A stretch of 64,000 nucleotides of DNA from Stenotrophomonas indicatrix (GTDB lineage: Bacteria; Pseudomonadota; Gammaproteobacteria; Xanthomonadales; Xanthomonadaceae): positions 124,001 through 188,000 of the forward strand of contig CP168152.1 of NCBI GenBank assembly GCA_041545745.1. Direction: 5' to 3'. Positions 8,986 to 17,605 of this stretch are shown piece after piece. Under the pieces are notes generated by a model. That model saw nothing but the letters and a program-made list of their open reading frames with translations, was not told the DNA's origin and did not search any database. Position numbers and translations under genes: made by a program. Positions within the stretch are counted from its first letter, which is position 1. Each line of letters opens with the position of its first letter.

Positions 8986-10620
8986 TCAGCCGAGGCTGCG
9001 CGCGGTGTTGATGACGTTGATGCCGTTGAAGCGCGCGGTGGACGACCCGTGCGAGACCGCCGATACCTGGCCGGGCTGGCCCTTGCCGTCGAAGAACGAA
9101 CCGCCCAAGCGGTAATCGCGCTCGTCGGCGACGGCGCTGCAGGCGTTCCAGAACTCCGGCGTGCGGATCTGGTAGGCCACGTCTTCGAGCATGCGGGTGA
9201 TCTTTCCGTTCTTGATCTCGTAGAACAGCTGGCCGCCGAACTGCGCGTTGTAGCGCTGCTGGTCGATCGAGAACGAACCGTCACCGATGATGTAGATGCC
9301 GTTCTCCACGTCCTTGATCATGTCCGACACGCTCAGCGGCGACTTGCCCGGCGCCATCGACACGTTGGCCATGCGCTGGAACTGCACGCTGGACCACGAG
9401 TCGGCGTAGCAGCAGCCATCGGATTCGGTCTTGCCGAGGATGTGGGCCTGGTCGCGGATGGTCTGGTAGTCGACCAGCTTGCCGTTGCTGATCAGATCCC
9501 AGCGCTTGCACTTCACGCCTTCATCGTCGTACGCCACCGCACCGAGGCTGCCCGGCTGGGTCTTGTCGGCGAAGATGTTCACGTGTTCGCTGCCGTACTG
9601 GAAATGCTGCTCGCGCTTGTCCAGGGTGGCGAAGCTGGTGCCGGCGTAGTTGGCTTCGTAGCCAAGCACGCGGTCCAGTTCCAGCGGGTGGCCGATCGAT
9701 TCGTGGATGGTCAGCCAAGTGTGCGACGGATCGAGGATCAGGTCGTACTTGCCCGGCTTCACCGACGGCGCCTTCAGCTTTTCCTGCGCTTGCTTGGCCG
9801 CCGCGATGGCGTCTTCCTTCATGTCGTAGGAAGAACCGTAATTCACCACGCCATTGGGGGTGAGCACCTTGCCGGCCGCTGCGCCATCGAGGTACTCGTA
9901 GCCCAGGCCCATCGGTGCGGACAGGCCTTCGCGGGTGCGGAACTTGCCGCTGGCCTTGTCGATGGCGGTGATCGTCATCGGTGCCCAGATGCGGTGCACG
10001 TCCTGGTCGATGTACGAGCCGTCGGTGGAGGCGAAGTACTTCTGCTCGTTCACCAGGAACAGCATCGAATTGACGAAGCTGGCGCCGGCGCCCATCGCCG
10101 CGGCGTTGACGTCCAGCAGCAGGTCGACCTTCTCCTTGATCGGTACCTCCATCGCATTCTTGCGGATCGGCGTCTTCCAGCTGATCTCGCCCACGCCCGG
10201 CGCCTTGGCCAGCTGCACCGGCGCGGTCTGCACGCCCGCGTTGGCCTTGGCGATCGCCGCCGCCTGCTGCGCGGCACGGGCCACGTCGGCGGTGCTGAGC
10301 GCATTGGTGGCGGCAAAGCCCCAGGCGCCGTTGACGATCACGCGGATGCCGACACCGGTGGACTCGGTGTTGACCACGTTCTGCACCTTGTCTTCGCGGG
10401 TGATCACGAACTGCCGCAGGTAGCGGCCGATGCGCACGTCGCAGTAGGTGGCGCCGGCGCTGCGTGCGGCCTGCAGGGCGGCGTCGGCCAGGCGCTTTTT
10501 CAGCGCCGGGTCGAGGCTGGACTGCAGTTGCTCGGCGGCGATCGCCTTGCCGAAGAACGACGGCACGATCAGGCCGCCAGCGGTAAGCCCGGTCAGGGCC
10601 AGGAAGTCACGTCTGTGCAA
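8986..10620 (-). CDS. TldD-type metalloprotease, Tat-exported (second copy)
   Basis: 544 residues. The start MHRRDFLALTGLTAGGLIVPSFFGKAIAAEQ is a classic Tat leader (RRDFL followed by a hydrophobic stretch and a small-residue cleavage region). The zinc motif is TIHESIGHPLELDRVLGYE, with HESIGH giving HExxxH, and a conserved cysteine near the C-terminus (EFWNACSAV) matches the third metal ligand of TldD. It should therefore be an active protease, folded in the cytoplasm and sent to the periplasm. It is about 70 percent alike by eye to the gene upstream and lies 27 nt after it. Confidence 0.92.
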   Translation of the reverse strand: MHRRDFLALTGLTAGGLIVPSFFGKAIAAEQLQSSLDPALKKRLADAALQAARSAGATYCDVRIGRYLRQFVITREDKVQNVVNTESTGVGIRVIVNGAWGFAATNALSTADVARAAQQAAAIAKANAGVQTAPVQLAKAPGVGEISWKTPIRKNAMEVPIKEKVDLLLDVNAAAMGAGASFVNSMLFLVNEQKYFASTDGSYIDQDVHRIWAPMTITAIDKASGKFRTREGLSAPMGLGYEYLDGAAAGKVLTPNGVVNYGSSYDMKEDAIAAAKQAQEKLKAPSVKPGKYDLILDPSHTWLTIHESIGHPLELDRVLGYEANYAGTSFATLDKREQHFQYGSEHVNIFADKTQPGSLGAVAYDDEGVKCKRWDLISNGKLVDYQTIRDQAHILGKTESDGCCYADSWSSVQFQRMANVSMAPGKSPLSVSDMIKDVENGIYIIGDGSFSIDQQRYNAQFGGQLFYEIKNGKITRMLEDVAYQIRTPEFWNACSAVADERDYRLGGSFFDGKGQPGQVSAVSHGSSTARFNGINVINTARSLG

Positions 10621-10647
10621 GGCTGCTCTCCATGAAGAACGGGTGGC

Positions 10648-12279
10648 TCAAGCGCCGAGACTGCGCGCGGTGTTGATGATGTTGATGCCGTTGAAACGGG
10701 TGGTGGACGAACCATGCGAGACCGCTGACACCTGGCCGGGTTGGCCCTTGCCGTCGAAGAACGAACCGCCGAGGCGGAAATCGCGCTCATCGCAGATGGC
10801 GGTGCAGGCGTTCCAGAACTCCGGCGTGCGGATCTGATAGGCCGCATCCTCGACCATGCCGGTGATCTTTCCGTTCTTGATCTGGTAGTACAGCTGGCCG
10901 CCGAACTGCGCGTTGTAGCGCTGCTGGTCGATGGAATAGGAGCCACGGCCGTGGATGTAGATGCCGTTCTCGACGTCCTTGATCATGTCTTCGACGCTGA
11001 GCGGTTTCCTGCCCGGCGCCAGCGAGACATTGGCCATGCGCTGGAACTGCACGCTGGACCACGAGTCGGCATAGCTGCAGCCATGCGAGGCGTCGCGGCC
11101 GAGGATGTGCGCCTCATCGCGGGTGGCCTGGTAGTCGACCAGGATGCCGTCGCGCACCAGATCCCAGCGCTGGGTCTTCACCCCTTCGTCGTCATAGCCG
11201 ACCGCACCAAGGCTGCCCGGCTGGGTCTTGTCGGCGAAGAAGGTGACGATGTCGCTGCCCCAGCGGAAACCGGCATCGCGCTTGTCCAGGGTGGCGAAGC
11301 TGGTGCCGGCGTAGTTGGCTTCGTAGCCGAGCACGCGGTCCAGCTCCAGCGGATGGCCGACGTTCTCGTGGATGGTGAGGAACAGGTTGGACGGGTCCAG
11401 CACCAGGTCGTACTTGCCGGGTTTCACCGAGGGCGCCTTCAGCTTCTCGCGCGCCTGGCGGGCGGCGGCGATGGCGTCCTCGACCGGGTCGTAGGAATCG
11501 CGGTACGCGGTGATGCCACCGGGCAGCTGCACCTTGCCACGCGCGTCCCCGTCGAGGAATTCGTAGCCCATGCCCATCGGCGAGGACAGGCCGGCGCGGG
11601 TGCGGAACTTGCCGCTGGCCTTGTCGATGGCGGTGGCGGTGAACGGCAGCCAGATGCGGTGGATGTCCTGGTCGATGAACGAGCCGTCGCTGGAAGCGAA
11701 GTACTTCTGCTCGTTGACCAGGAACAGGGTGGAATTGATGTAGTCGGCGCCCGCATTCAGCGCGGCCGCATTGAGCGCCAGCAGCAGTTCGACCTTGTCC
11801 TGGATCGGCACTTCCATCGCATTGCGGCGGATCGGCGTCTGCCAACGCACCTCGCCTACCGACGGAGTGGGCGCCAGCTGCACCGGCCGGGTCTGGATGC
11901 TGGCATTGGCGCGGGCGATGGCCGTGGCCTGTTCGACGGCGGTGCGCACCGCCGCTTCGGTCTGCTGGTGGGTGGCGGCGAAACCCCAGGCCCCGTTGAC
12001 GATCACCCGCACGCCCACGCCGGACGATTCGCGGTTGGTCACGTTGCCGACCTGGTGTTCGCGGGTGATCACCGACTGGTTGAGGTAGCGGCCGATGCGC
12101 ACGTCGCAGTAGCTGGCCTTGGCCGAGCGCGCGGCGGCAAGGGCAACCTCGGCCAGACGTCGGCGCTTGGCCGGGTCGACCGGGGCCAGCAACTGCTCGG
12201 CGGCGATCAGCCGCGAATGCGGCAGGACCAGGCCCGCCAGGCCCAGAGCGGAAAATGCCAGGAACTCACGTCGTTGCAC
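10648..12279 (-). CDS. TldD-type metalloprotease, Tat-exported (first copy)
   Basis: 543 residues, first gene of the operon. The leader MQRREFLAFSALGLAGLVLPHS is a Tat signal peptide. The active site is intact: TIHENVGHPLELDRVLGYE (HENVGH) plus the cysteine in EFWNACTAI. It is a tandem paralogue of the next gene, and differences are spread over the whole length, so this is an old duplication and not an assembly artefact. Family members cleave small unfolded peptides; exported forms are less studied and the natural substrate is unknown. The promoter should lie in the spacer starting at 12280. Confidence 0.92.
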   Translation of the reverse strand: MQRREFLAFSALGLAGLVLPHSRLIAAEQLLAPVDPAKRRRLAEVALAAARSAKASYCDVRIGRYLNQSVITREHQVGNVTNRESSGVGVRVIVNGAWGFAATHQQTEAAVRTAVEQATAIARANASIQTRPVQLAPTPSVGEVRWQTPIRRNAMEVPIQDKVELLLALNAAALNAGADYINSTLFLVNEQKYFASSDGSFIDQDIHRIWLPFTATAIDKASGKFRTRAGLSSPMGMGYEFLDGDARGKVQLPGGITAYRDSYDPVEDAIAAARQAREKLKAPSVKPGKYDLVLDPSNLFLTIHENVGHPLELDRVLGYEANYAGTSFATLDKRDAGFRWGSDIVTFFADKTQPGSLGAVGYDDEGVKTQRWDLVRDGILVDYQATRDEAHILGRDASHGCSYADSWSSVQFQRMANVSLAPGRKPLSVEDMIKDVENGIYIHGRGSYSIDQQRYNAQFGGQLYYQIKNGKITGMVEDAAYQIRTPEFWNACTAICDERDFRLGGSFFDGKGQPGQVSAVSHGSSTTRFNGINIINTARSLGA

Positions 12280-12473
12280 AGCGTCTCTCTCTCACTTCCG
12301 TGCGGCCGGCAAAGGACCGATCCGATCACGTCAACTCCTCGACTTTCGCCATCAACGGGCATTCGGGCAAGTGACTGCAGTCATGGTAGGGGAGGGTTTT
12401 GGCAGGGCTTGCAGCCCTGCACCTGCTTCAAACCAGGGCAACGTCAACGTCAAAAGAGGGCTGTCCGTGGGAT

Positions 12474-12575
12474 GGTGGGGCGGTGTCGGATTGCGGGGAC
12501 GCCGCAAGTACGTCCCTGTAGGCTTGGCCGCGGCATCCATGCCGCGGACACCCCGCAATCCGACACCGCCCCACC
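12474..12575 (+). repeat. long hairpin element, copy A
   Basis: Perfect 25-bp inverted repeat (arms 12474-12498 and 12551-12575) around a 52-nt loop. The loop contains a smaller hairpin, CCGCGGCAT/ATGCCGCGG, at 12528-12547, and GGACG...CGTCC. The 5' flank (GTCAAAAGAGGGCT) and 3' flank (GACAGATCTCCGC, then a GTAG repeat) recur at copy C. The same architecture at 18318-18419 and 18640-18743 defines a family. Confidence 0.85.
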
Positions 12576-12599
12576 TCTGACAGATCTCCGCGGCTGTTG

Positions 12600-12623
12600 G
12601 TAGGTGTCGACCTTGGTCGGCAC
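12600..12623 (+). repeat. GTAG-type REP (SMAG-like)
   Basis: GTAGGTGTCGACCTTGGTCG followed by GCAC: the GTAG head and short hairpin (GTGTCGACC/GGTCGGCAC) of the S. maltophilia REP family. The same unit follows hairpin element copy C at 18444. Confidence 0.8.
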
Positions 12624-12648
12624 ATCTGTCAGGTATCGAAATAAATCC

Positions 12649-12689
12649 GGGGTCAGATCCGTTTTCCGCAGGAAAACGGATCTGACCCC
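12649..12689. repeat. GGGGTCAG palindrome, copy 1
   Basis: A perfect 19-bp inverted repeat around GCA: it opens GGGGTCAGATCCG and closes CGGATCTGACCCC. Three related copies lie at 33555, 41879 and 44454. It lacks the GTAG head, so it is a different family from the SMAG repeats. Confidence 0.85.
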
Positions 12690-12729
12690 AAGAGCCGTTC
12701 CAACAGATCGCAGAAATCTGTCGAAAGCG

Positions 12730-12900
12730 GGTGGGTCCGGTTGCGGGGGCGTGAGCGCCACGGGCCGGAGGCATGCCTCCGGCGGGTTGGGCAGGACGCC
12801 CAACCCCGGTCTTGCCGTGTGCGCAGGACAGCGGACACGAGCAAGGCGCGACCGAGCTTACAGGGACGTACTTGCAGCGTCCCCCGCCACCGGACCCACC
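12730..12900 (-). repeat. long hairpin element, copy B (inverted, enlarged loop)
   Basis: Arms 12730-12749 and 12881-12900 pair over 20 bp with one mismatch. Read on the minus strand, the start of the loop (ACGCTGCAAGTACGTCCCTG) matches copy A, and the flanks match too. The loop is 131 nt instead of 52, because it carries two extra hairpins (GCCGGAGG/CCTCCGGC and GGGTTGGGC/GCCCAACCC). Confidence 0.75.
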
Positions 12901-12939
12901 CCGCCACCCCGCAGGAAGCCCGCTTTTGCTGTTGATGTT

Positions 12940-12961
12940 GCCGGCCAGCGGCCGGCACTAC
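12940..12961 (-). repeat. GTAG-type REP (SMAG)
   Basis: On the minus strand it reads GTAGTGCCGGCCGCTGGCCG followed by GC, the commonest SMAG form. It abuts the flank of hairpin element copy B. Confidence 0.85.
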
Positions 12962-13043
12962 CGCTTCGGCGGGTGCAGGGCGCAGCCCTGCTCAGTAACC
13001 CCCTCGTGCACAATGAGGCCGATCCCGCCTGGACGCCGTCTCG

Positions 13044-13658
13044 ATGTCGAGCAAGCCGTATTCAGAAGCCTGCGAACGCAACCGCGAACCGATCGCCGCT
13101 GCGCTCGACCCGTGGATGGGCGATCGCCACCGGGTGCTGGAGATCGGTAGCGGCACCGGCCAGCATGCTGCTTTCTTCGCCGAGCGCTGGCCTTGGCTGC
13201 GCTGGCAGCCCAGCGACCATCCGGATCATCTGCCCGGCATCGAGGCCTGGCGCGCGGAGGCGGCACTGCTGAATCTGCTGCCGCCGGTGGCGCTGCAGGT
13301 GGAACTGCCGCCAGGGCCCGGCCTGAGCTTGCCGGAGGGCACCACGTTCGACGCTGCCTTCAGTGCCAATACCCTGCACATCATGAGCTGGGAGCATGTG
13401 CAGGCGCTGTTCGCCGCACTGCGATCACTGCTGCGCCACGGCGCGCTGCTGGCGGTGTACGGCCCGTTCAATTACGGCGGTCGCTACACCAGCGACAGCA
13501 ACGCGCAGTTCGATGCCTGGCTGAAGGCGCGTGATCCGTGCAGCGGCATCCGCGATAGCGAAGCGGTGCAGGCGCTGGCCGCAGACAACGGCTTTACCCG
13601 CCTGGGGGATGTGGCGATGCCGTCCAACAACCGCCTGCTGCTGTGGCGGTTGGGGTGA
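13044..13658 (+). CDS. DUF938 SAM-dependent methyltransferase
   Basis: 204 residues. The SAM-binding loop VLEIGSGTGQHAAFF is at about residues 30-44, the acidic and post-II region FDAAFSANTLHIMSWEHV at about 105-122, and GPFNYGGRYTSDSNAQFDAW follows, the hallmark of the DUF938 family. These are small class I methyltransferases of unknown substrate. It stands alone, convergent with the indolepyruvate oxidoreductase gene, with a pair of REPs between their ends. Confidence 0.88.
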   Translation: MSSKPYSEACERNREPIAAALDPWMGDRHRVLEIGSGTGQHAAFFAERWPWLRWQPSDHPDHLPGIEAWRAEAALLNLLPPVALQVELPPGPGLSLPEGTTFDAAFSANTLHIMSWEHVQALFAALRSLLRHGALLAVYGPFNYGGRYTSDSNAQFDAWLKARDPCSGIRDSEAVQALAADNGFTRLGDVAMPSNNRLLLWRLG

Positions 13659-13665
13659 ATCACCG

Positions 13666-13734
13666 GTAGTGCCGGCCGCTGGCCGGCAACACATTGTCCG
13701 GGAAGGGCAGATGCCGGCCAGCGGCCGGCACTAC
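13666..13734. repeat. inverted pair of SMAG REPs
   Basis: One SMAG unit on plus (13666-13688) and one on minus (13712-13734), separated by 23 nt, between two convergent genes. Head-to-head pairs like this can fold into a large hairpin and often lie at 3' ends, where they stabilise or terminate transcripts. Confidence 0.85.
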
Positions 13735-13746
13735 CATCTGCTGCTA

Positions 13747-16700
13747 TTACGCCACCTGCACGATATGCAGCGCCTTCGGATTCCGCCACTGCGCCAGCAG
13801 CACCGCTTCGCGGGCCTTGGCCTTCTCGAAGTGCGCTTCCTTGACGTGGCCGAAGCCGCGGATGTGCTCGGGCACGCTGGCAATCTCCACCGCCAGCGCC
13901 AGGCGGTCGTCATCCAGCCCGTCCAGCAACACCTGCACGGTTGCCTCGTAATCGCCGATCAGCTGGCGCTCCATGCGGCGTTCCTCGGTGCGGCCGAACA
14001 CATCCAGGGGGCCGCCGCGCAGGAACTTCAGCTTCGCCAGCAGGCCGAACGCCTTGAACATCCATGGGCCGTATTCCTTCTTCTGCAGCCGGCCCTGCTC
14101 GTCCTTCTTGGCGAACAGCGGCGGTGCCAGATGGAAGCGCAGCTGGTAATCGCCCTCGAACTGCTGCTGCAGGCGGCGCTGGAAATCGCCGCTGGTGTAC
14201 AGGCGCGCCACCTCGTACTCGTCCTTGTACGCCATCAGCTTGAACAGGTAGCGGGCCACGGTTTCGGTCAACGCGGTGGAACCGCCGATGCGCTCGGCTT
14301 CGGTGGCGCGGACGCGCTCGACCAGCGTGCGGTAGCGGTTGGCGTAGGCGGCATCCTGGTAGTCGGTCAGGAATGCCGAGCGGCGCTCGATCATCTCGTC
14401 CAGCGAGCGCGACAGGCGCGCGTCGTCCAACGGCAGGAAGGCGACATCGCCACCATGCGTCGGCAACCCACGCAGCTCGCGCTCATCACCGGTGTTACGC
14501 GGTGCTGCGGTGGCGCCCCACTCGTTGCCTTCCCATTCGCCCGGCGGCAGTGCATGCAGCGGGCCCGGCGTGTTCTCGGTGTCGGTATGGCGGTTGCGCA
14601 CCACGCCTGCCGCCTGCTGCACGGCCTGCGGGTCGACAACCGCCAGCCGGCCCCAGGCGAAGGCCTGCTGGTTCATCGCCACAGCCGCGCCGTTGAGTTC
14701 GATGGCACGCATCAGAGACTCGAACGACAGCGGCACCAGGCCTTGCTGCCAGGCGTAGCCGAGGATGAACAGGTTGGCGGCGATCGCATCGCCGAGCAGC
14801 GCGGTGGCCAGCTGGGTTGCGTCCAGCAGCAGCGGTTCCTCGCCACCCAGGGCCACGCGCACGCCGGCAATGATGTCGGCGGCGGGGAACTGCATGTCCG
14901 GGCGCGTGGTGAAGGTGCCCGGCATCGCTTCGTAGGTATTGAGTACCACCTGCGAACGGCCGGCGCGTACCTTCGACAGCGCCCAGTAGTCGTTGACCAC
15001 CACCATGTCGCAGCCCAGCACCAGATCGGCTTCACCAGCGGCGATACGCACCGCATGGATGTCGTCCGGGCGGCGGGCGATGCGAATGTGCGTGGTCACC
15101 GCGCCACCCTTCTGCGCCAGTCCGGTCTGGTCGAGCACCGAGGCGCCCTTGCCTTCAAGGTGACCGGCCATGCCCAGCAGGGCGCCGATGGTCACCACGC
15201 CGGTGCCGCCAACGCCGGTGATCAGGATGTTCCAGGGCTGCTCCAGGGTACCGCGCACCACCGGTGCCGGCAGGTTGTCCAGCAGTGTGGAGGCATCGCG
15301 CTTGCTGCCCTTGCGCGGCTGGCCACCGTGCACGGTGACGAAGCTCGGGCAGAAGCCGTTGACGCAGGAATAGTCCTTGTTGCAGTTGGACTGGTCGATG
15401 TCGCGCTTGCGCCCGAACTCGGTTTCCTTCGGCAGCACCGACACGCAGAAGCTCTTCTTGCCGCAGTCGCCGCAGCCTTCGCAGACCAGCGAGTTGATCA
15501 TCACCCGCTTGGCCGGATCCTCCAGCTTGCCGCGCTTGCGGCGGCGGCGCTTCTCGGTGGCGCAGGTCTGTTCGTAGATCAGGATCGAGACACCCTTCAC
15601 TTCGCGCAGGCGCTTCTGCACCGCATCCAGCTCGCTGCGGTCGTGGAACTCCACGTCGCTGGGGAAATGCTCGCGCTGGCGCGTCCACTTGGCGATGTTG
15701 TCCGACAACACCATGATGGTGTGGATGCCTTCGGCGCGCATCTGCTTTGCGATGTCCGGCACGCTCAGCGGGCCGTCCACCGGCTGCCCGCCGGTCATCG
15801 CCACCGCATCGTTGTAGAGGATCTTGTAGGTGATGTTGACGCCGGCTGCGATCGCTTGGCGGATCGCCAGCGATCCGCTGTGGAAATAGGTACCATCGCC
15901 CAGGTTCTGGAACACGTGCTGGGTATCGGTGAAGGCGGCCTGCCCGGCCCACGTCACGCCTTCGCCACCCATGTGGGTGAAGGTGTCGGTGCTGCGGTCC
16001 ATCCAGGTCACCATGTAATGGCAACCGATGCCGGCCAGCGCACGCGAGCCTTCCGGCACGGTGGTGGAGGTGTTGTGCGGGCAGCCGGAGCAGTAGTGCG
16101 GTACGCGCGGGAAGCTGGCGCGTGGCAACGCAAGCTCGGCTTCCTTCTCCTGCATCCACTGCAGGCGCTGCTCGATGGAATCGTTGTTGAAGAACTTCTG
16201 GATGCGGCGACCGATCACGCCGGCGATGGTGGCCGGGGTAAGTTCGCCGGTGGACGGCAGGATCCACTCGCCGGCCTCGTCGTATTTGCCGACGATGGAC
16301 GGGCGCTGGCCCCAGCTGGCCGGCCAGTTGAAGAACTGCTCCTTCATCTGGCGCTCGATGAAGGCACGCTTCTCCTCCACCACGATGATGTCTTCCAGGC
16401 CCTGCGCAAAGCGCGCGATGCCCTCCGGTTCCAGCGGCCAGGTCATGCCGACCTTGTACACGCGGATGCCGATGTCAGCGCAGGCCTGCTCGTCCAGGCC
16501 CAGGTATTCCAGCGCCTGCAGCACATCCAGGTAACTCTTGCCGGTGGTGACGATGCCCAGCCGCGCACGCGGTGCGTCCATCACCACCTTGTCGATGCCA
16601 TTGGCACGCGCGAAGGCCTGCGCGGCTTTCACCGCATAACGGTGCAGGCGCATCTCCTGGTCCAGCGGCGGATCGGGCCAGCGGATGTTGAGGCCACCGG

Positions 16701-17433
16701 CGGGCATGTCGAAGTCCTCCGGCAGCACGATGCGCCGGGCCAGCGGATCGACCTCGACCGAGGCCGACGATTCCACCGTCTCGGCAATCGTCTTGAAGCC
16801 GACCCAACGCCCGGTGTAACGGCTCATCGCCCAGCCGAGCAGGCCCATGTCGAGGATGTCCTGCACGCCGGCCGGATTCAGCACCGGCATCATCGCGCTG
16901 ACGAATTCGTCCTCGCTGCCATGCGGCAGCGTCGAGCTGCGGCAGGCATGGTCATCGGCAGCCAGTGCCAGCACACCACCATGGCGCGACGTGCCGGCGG
17001 CATTGGCGTGCTTGAACACGTCGCCGCAGCGGTCCACGCCCGGGCCCTTGCCGTACCACATGCCGAACACGCCCTGCACGTTGGCACCGGGGAACAGGTT
17101 GGTCTGCTGGGTACCCCACACCATGGTGGCGCCCAGGTCCTCGTTGAGGCCCGGGGTGAATTTCACCTTGGCCGTTTCCAGATGCTTGCGCGCGCGCCAC
17201 AGTTCCAGATCGAAGCCGCCCAGCGGGCTGCCGCGATAGCCGCTGATGAAGCCAGCGCTGTCGATGCCCGCAGCCTCGTCGCGCATGCGCTGCATCAGCG
17301 GCAGCCGCACCAGCGCCTGCACGCCGCTCAGGTAGATCCGCCCTTCGTTGCGGGTGTACTTGTGGTCGAGCGTGTAATCACGATCGAGCAGGTCGGCGGA
17401 GGCGGGCGAGGTGAGTTGCGCGGTACTGGTCAT
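13747..17433 (-). CDS. indolepyruvate:ferredoxin oxidoreductase, fused alpha-beta type
   Basis: 1228 residues from the ATG at 17433 (MTSTAQLTSPASADLLDRDY); the frame is open further upstream, but that part is low-complexity, Pro-rich and non-conserved. The order is a thiamine-diphosphate half, a cysteine cluster at about 650-690 (CEGCGDCGKKSFC, then CNKDYSCVNGFCP) for [4Fe-4S] centres, and a C-terminal gamma-type domain beginning about 734 (ILITGVGGTGVVTIGALLG). The enzyme oxidatively decarboxylates aryl- or branched-chain 2-oxoacids from amino-acid breakdown to acyl-CoA, reducing ferredoxin. The single-chain form is typical of proteobacteria. It is apparently monocistronic. Confidence 0.93.
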   Translation of the reverse strand: MTSTAQLTSPASADLLDRDYTLDHKYTRNEGRIYLSGVQALVRLPLMQRMRDEAAGIDSAGFISGYRGSPLGGFDLELWRARKHLETAKVKFTPGLNEDLGATMVWGTQQTNLFPGANVQGVFGMWYGKGPGVDRCGDVFKHANAAGTSRHGGVLALAADDHACRSSTLPHGSEDEFVSAMMPVLNPAGVQDILDMGLLGWAMSRYTGRWVGFKTIAETVESSASVEVDPLARRIVLPEDFDMPAGGLNIRWPDPPLDQEMRLHRYAVKAAQAFARANGIDKVVMDAPRARLGIVTTGKSYLDVLQALEYLGLDEQACADIGIRVYKVGMTWPLEPEGIARFAQGLEDIIVVEEKRAFIERQMKEQFFNWPASWGQRPSIVGKYDEAGEWILPSTGELTPATIAGVIGRRIQKFFNNDSIEQRLQWMQEKEAELALPRASFPRVPHYCSGCPHNTSTTVPEGSRALAGIGCHYMVTWMDRSTDTFTHMGGEGVTWAGQAAFTDTQHVFQNLGDGTYFHSGSLAIRQAIAAGVNITYKILYNDAVAMTGGQPVDGPLSVPDIAKQMRAEGIHTIMVLSDNIAKWTRQREHFPSDVEFHDRSELDAVQKRLREVKGVSILIYEQTCATEKRRRRKRGKLEDPAKRVMINSLVCEGCGDCGKKSFCVSVLPKETEFGRKRDIDQSNCNKDYSCVNGFCPSFVTVHGGQPRKGSKRDASTLLDNLPAPVVRGTLEQPWNILITGVGGTGVVTIGALLGMAGHLEGKGASVLDQTGLAQKGGAVTTHIRIARRPDDIHAVRIAAGEADLVLGCDMVVVNDYWALSKVRAGRSQVVLNTYEAMPGTFTTRPDMQFPAADIIAGVRVALGGEEPLLLDATQLATALLGDAIAANLFILGYAWQQGLVPLSFESLMRAIELNGAAVAMNQQAFAWGRLAVVDPQAVQQAAGVVRNRHTDTENTPGPLHALPPGEWEGNEWGATAAPRNTGDERELRGLPTHGGDVAFLPLDDARLSRSLDEMIERRSAFLTDYQDAAYANRYRTLVERVRATEAERIGGSTALTETVARYLFKLMAYKDEYEVARLYTSGDFQRRLQQQFEGDYQLRFHLAPPLFAKKDEQGRLQKKEYGPWMFKAFGLLAKLKFLRGGPLDVFGRTEERRMERQLIGDYEATVQVLLDGLDDDRLALAVEIASVPEHIRGFGHVKEAHFEKAKAREAVLLAQWRNPKALHIVQVA

Positions 17434-17605
17434 GGCTGGCCTGTCAGGATCGGCTGGCACCGGCCGCGCAGATGCACGCGGCGGGAAAGGCGCGAATTGT
17501 AACAGTGGGGGGCCAAGGCCCCCCGGCACTCGCGCCGGGGCCGTGCTGGGGTTAGGATCGGGGAGAGAGAGGGAGGGTTGGTGTTTCAACCTTGGGGGAA
17601 TTGGG

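Larger units (their letters stand above)
12280..13043. other. 764-bp intergenic region packed with palindromic elements
   Basis: No credible gene. Next to the tldD start there is a minus-strand TTGACG at 12329-12334 that could be a -35 box, but no convincing -10 follows. The rest holds, in order, a long hairpin element (12474-12575), a GTAG-type REP (12600-12623), a 41-nt palindrome of the GGGGTCAG family (12649-12689), a second long hairpin element in inverted orientation (12730-12900) and another REP (12940-12961). Confidence 0.8.

Noticed and set aside
8986..12279. Tandem TldD genes as an assembly duplication
   Set aside because: The copies differ throughout (signal peptide, motif HESIGH versus HENVGH, many substitutions), so they are diverged paralogues.
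9049..12603. Plus-strand long frames opposite the two TldD genes
   Set aside because: The minus strand has full-length TldD proteins with active-site motifs; the plus frames have no recognisable domain.
13531..17502. A plus-strand open frame of more than 1300 codons opposite the indolepyruvate oxidoreductase gene
   Set aside because: It is antisense to a gene with clear iron-sulfur and thiamine-enzyme motifs. Its own translation is His/Gln/Arg-rich without domain structure, which is the normal shadow of a high-GC gene.
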